From Pseudomonadota bacterium (GTDB lineage Bacteria; Pseudomonadota; Alphaproteobacteria; Rhizobiales; Tepidamorphaceae): a DNA stretch of 6,229 nt. The stretch lies in assembly GCA_023435545.1 (NCBI GenBank), contig JAEYRQ010000491.1:1-6229 (forward strand). Direction: 5' to 3'. Below, one piece after another: positions 5,625 through 6,229 of this stretch. Position 1 is the stretch's first letter; each line of letters opens with the position of its first letter. Both the position numbers and the translations under genes were made by a program. A model generated the notes under the pieces. The model had not been told where the DNA came from. It worked only from the letters and a program-made list of their open reading frames with translations, and ran no database searches.

Positions 5625-6229
5625 ATGCCTTCGCAAGCAACGGCGGCGCAGGTCGCACTGAAGACGCCGAGGGCGGCGGCGATCGCGGGGGTGCTGTTCT
5701 CGATCCTGCTTCTGACGGCCTTCGGACTGCTGCTGAAGTCCGCGCGGATCAGGACTGCGGACACCGCGGAATGGCTCGGACCGAACCTATGGAAGGTCGC
5801 GCTCGCCATCAACCTCGTTCCGTTTGCCGGAATTCCCTTCCTCTGGTTCGTCGGCGCGCTCCGCGACCGGCTCGGAGCGCGGGAAGACAAGCTGTTCGCC
5901 ACGGTCTTCCTCGGAAGCGGGCTCCTGTTCGTCGCCCTGTTGTTCGCAGCCGCGGCAGCAATCGGCGCCATCATAGCGGTGTTCGCGAACGGAATGCCGG
6001 CTCCCGGGGACATGTCGGGGATCCGGCTGTTCCGGCACTGCGCCTACAACGTTGCGATCATCTATTCGCCGAAAATGGCCGCAGTGTTCATGTTCACCGT
6101 CTCGACGTTGATCATCAGGACCGGCTTCTCCGCCCGCTGGACCGCGTTCGTGGGATACGGGGCCGGGCTGGTGATCCTGCTCGGCAGCCAGACGCTCGAC
6201 TGGAGCGTCTTCGTCTTCCCGCTCTGGGT
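5625..6229 (+). CDS. Polytopic membrane protein of unknown function (3' end beyond window)
   Basis: The frame is open from the ATG at 5625 to the last base, giving 201 residues with no stop, so the C-terminus is missing. AAGGA (5618-5622) lies only 2 nt before the ATG, closer than usual, with GGG a little further up; the start is likely but not certain. Hydrophobic segments are at ~18-37, ~57-79, ~91-120, ~150-164 and ~173-187, with a sixth perhaps beginning near 193. The conserved-looking loop ALRDRLGAREDKLFATVF (~78-95) and LGSGLLFVALLF recall uncharacterised integral membrane proteins found in rhizobia and actinobacteria, from memory. A second loop carries NGMPAPGDM and YNVAIIYSPKM. No catalytic or transport motif is recognised. 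It follows PPK2 by 25 bp on the same strand and is probably cotranscribed. Confidence 0.8.
   Translation, partial: MPSQATAAQVALKTPRAAAIAGVLFSILLLTAFGLLLKSARIRTADTAEWLGPNLWKVALAINLVPFAGIPFLWFVGALRDRLGAREDKLFATVFLGSGLLFVALLFAAAAAIGAIIAVFANGMPAPGDMSGIRLFRHCAYNVAIIYSPKMAAVFMFTVSTLIIRTGFSARWTAFVGYGAGLVILLGSQTLDWSVFVFPLW

Noticed and set aside
5162..6013. Minus-strand frame of 283 codons across PPK2 and the membrane gene
   Set aside because: It runs antisense to the conserved PPK2 motifs and the open membrane-protein frame, and its product has low-complexity Arg/Leu/Val content without a domain.

Overview
This is a GC-rich window (roughly two-thirds G+C, with strong G/C preference at third codon positions). 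The protein families look like those of an Alphaproteobacterium, most likely of the Hyphomicrobiales (Rhizobiales) type. That placement rests on resemblance recalled from family knowledge (PPK2, the YiaV/YiaW-like pair, the SH3 'carbohydrate-binding V/XII-like' protein). No rRNA or other taxonomic marker is present, so it is tentative.

Layout: one large gene lies on the minus strand (56-2575). It encodes an 839-aa exported protein with a signal peptide, a bacterial SH3 domain, three homologous aromatic-rich repeats and a low-complexity Tyr/Gly/Pro/Arg-rich C-terminal part. A 348-bp divergent intergenic region follows (2576-2923). It holds the ribosome binding sites of both flanking genes, a 14-bp direct repeat, an imperfect dyad and a marginal small ORF. 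Four plus-strand genes then run closely spaced to the right edge: a small two-helix membrane protein of DUF3302/YiaW type (2924-3415), an HlyD/YiaV-type membrane fusion protein (3419-4648), a PPK2-type polyphosphate kinase (4736-5599), and a multi-spanning membrane protein of unknown function that is cut by the window end (5625-6229).

How they may work together: the DUF3302 and HlyD genes are 3 bp apart and match the E. coli yiaW-yiaV pairing, so they probably form one inner-membrane unit. No ABC, RND or MFS transporter and no outer-membrane channel is visible in the window. The PPK2 gene (87-bp gap) and the following membrane gene (25-bp gap) are on the same strand and may be cotranscribed. 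This would link polyphosphate-driven nucleotide phosphorylation with envelope functions, but that link is inferred from position only. The divergent secreted SH3/repeat protein may share regulation with the operon through the intergenic region.

No tRNA, rRNA, CRISPR array, transposase or convincing intrinsic terminator was seen. The most unusual content is the repeat architecture of the large secreted protein and the PPK2/membrane-fusion-protein neighbourhood.
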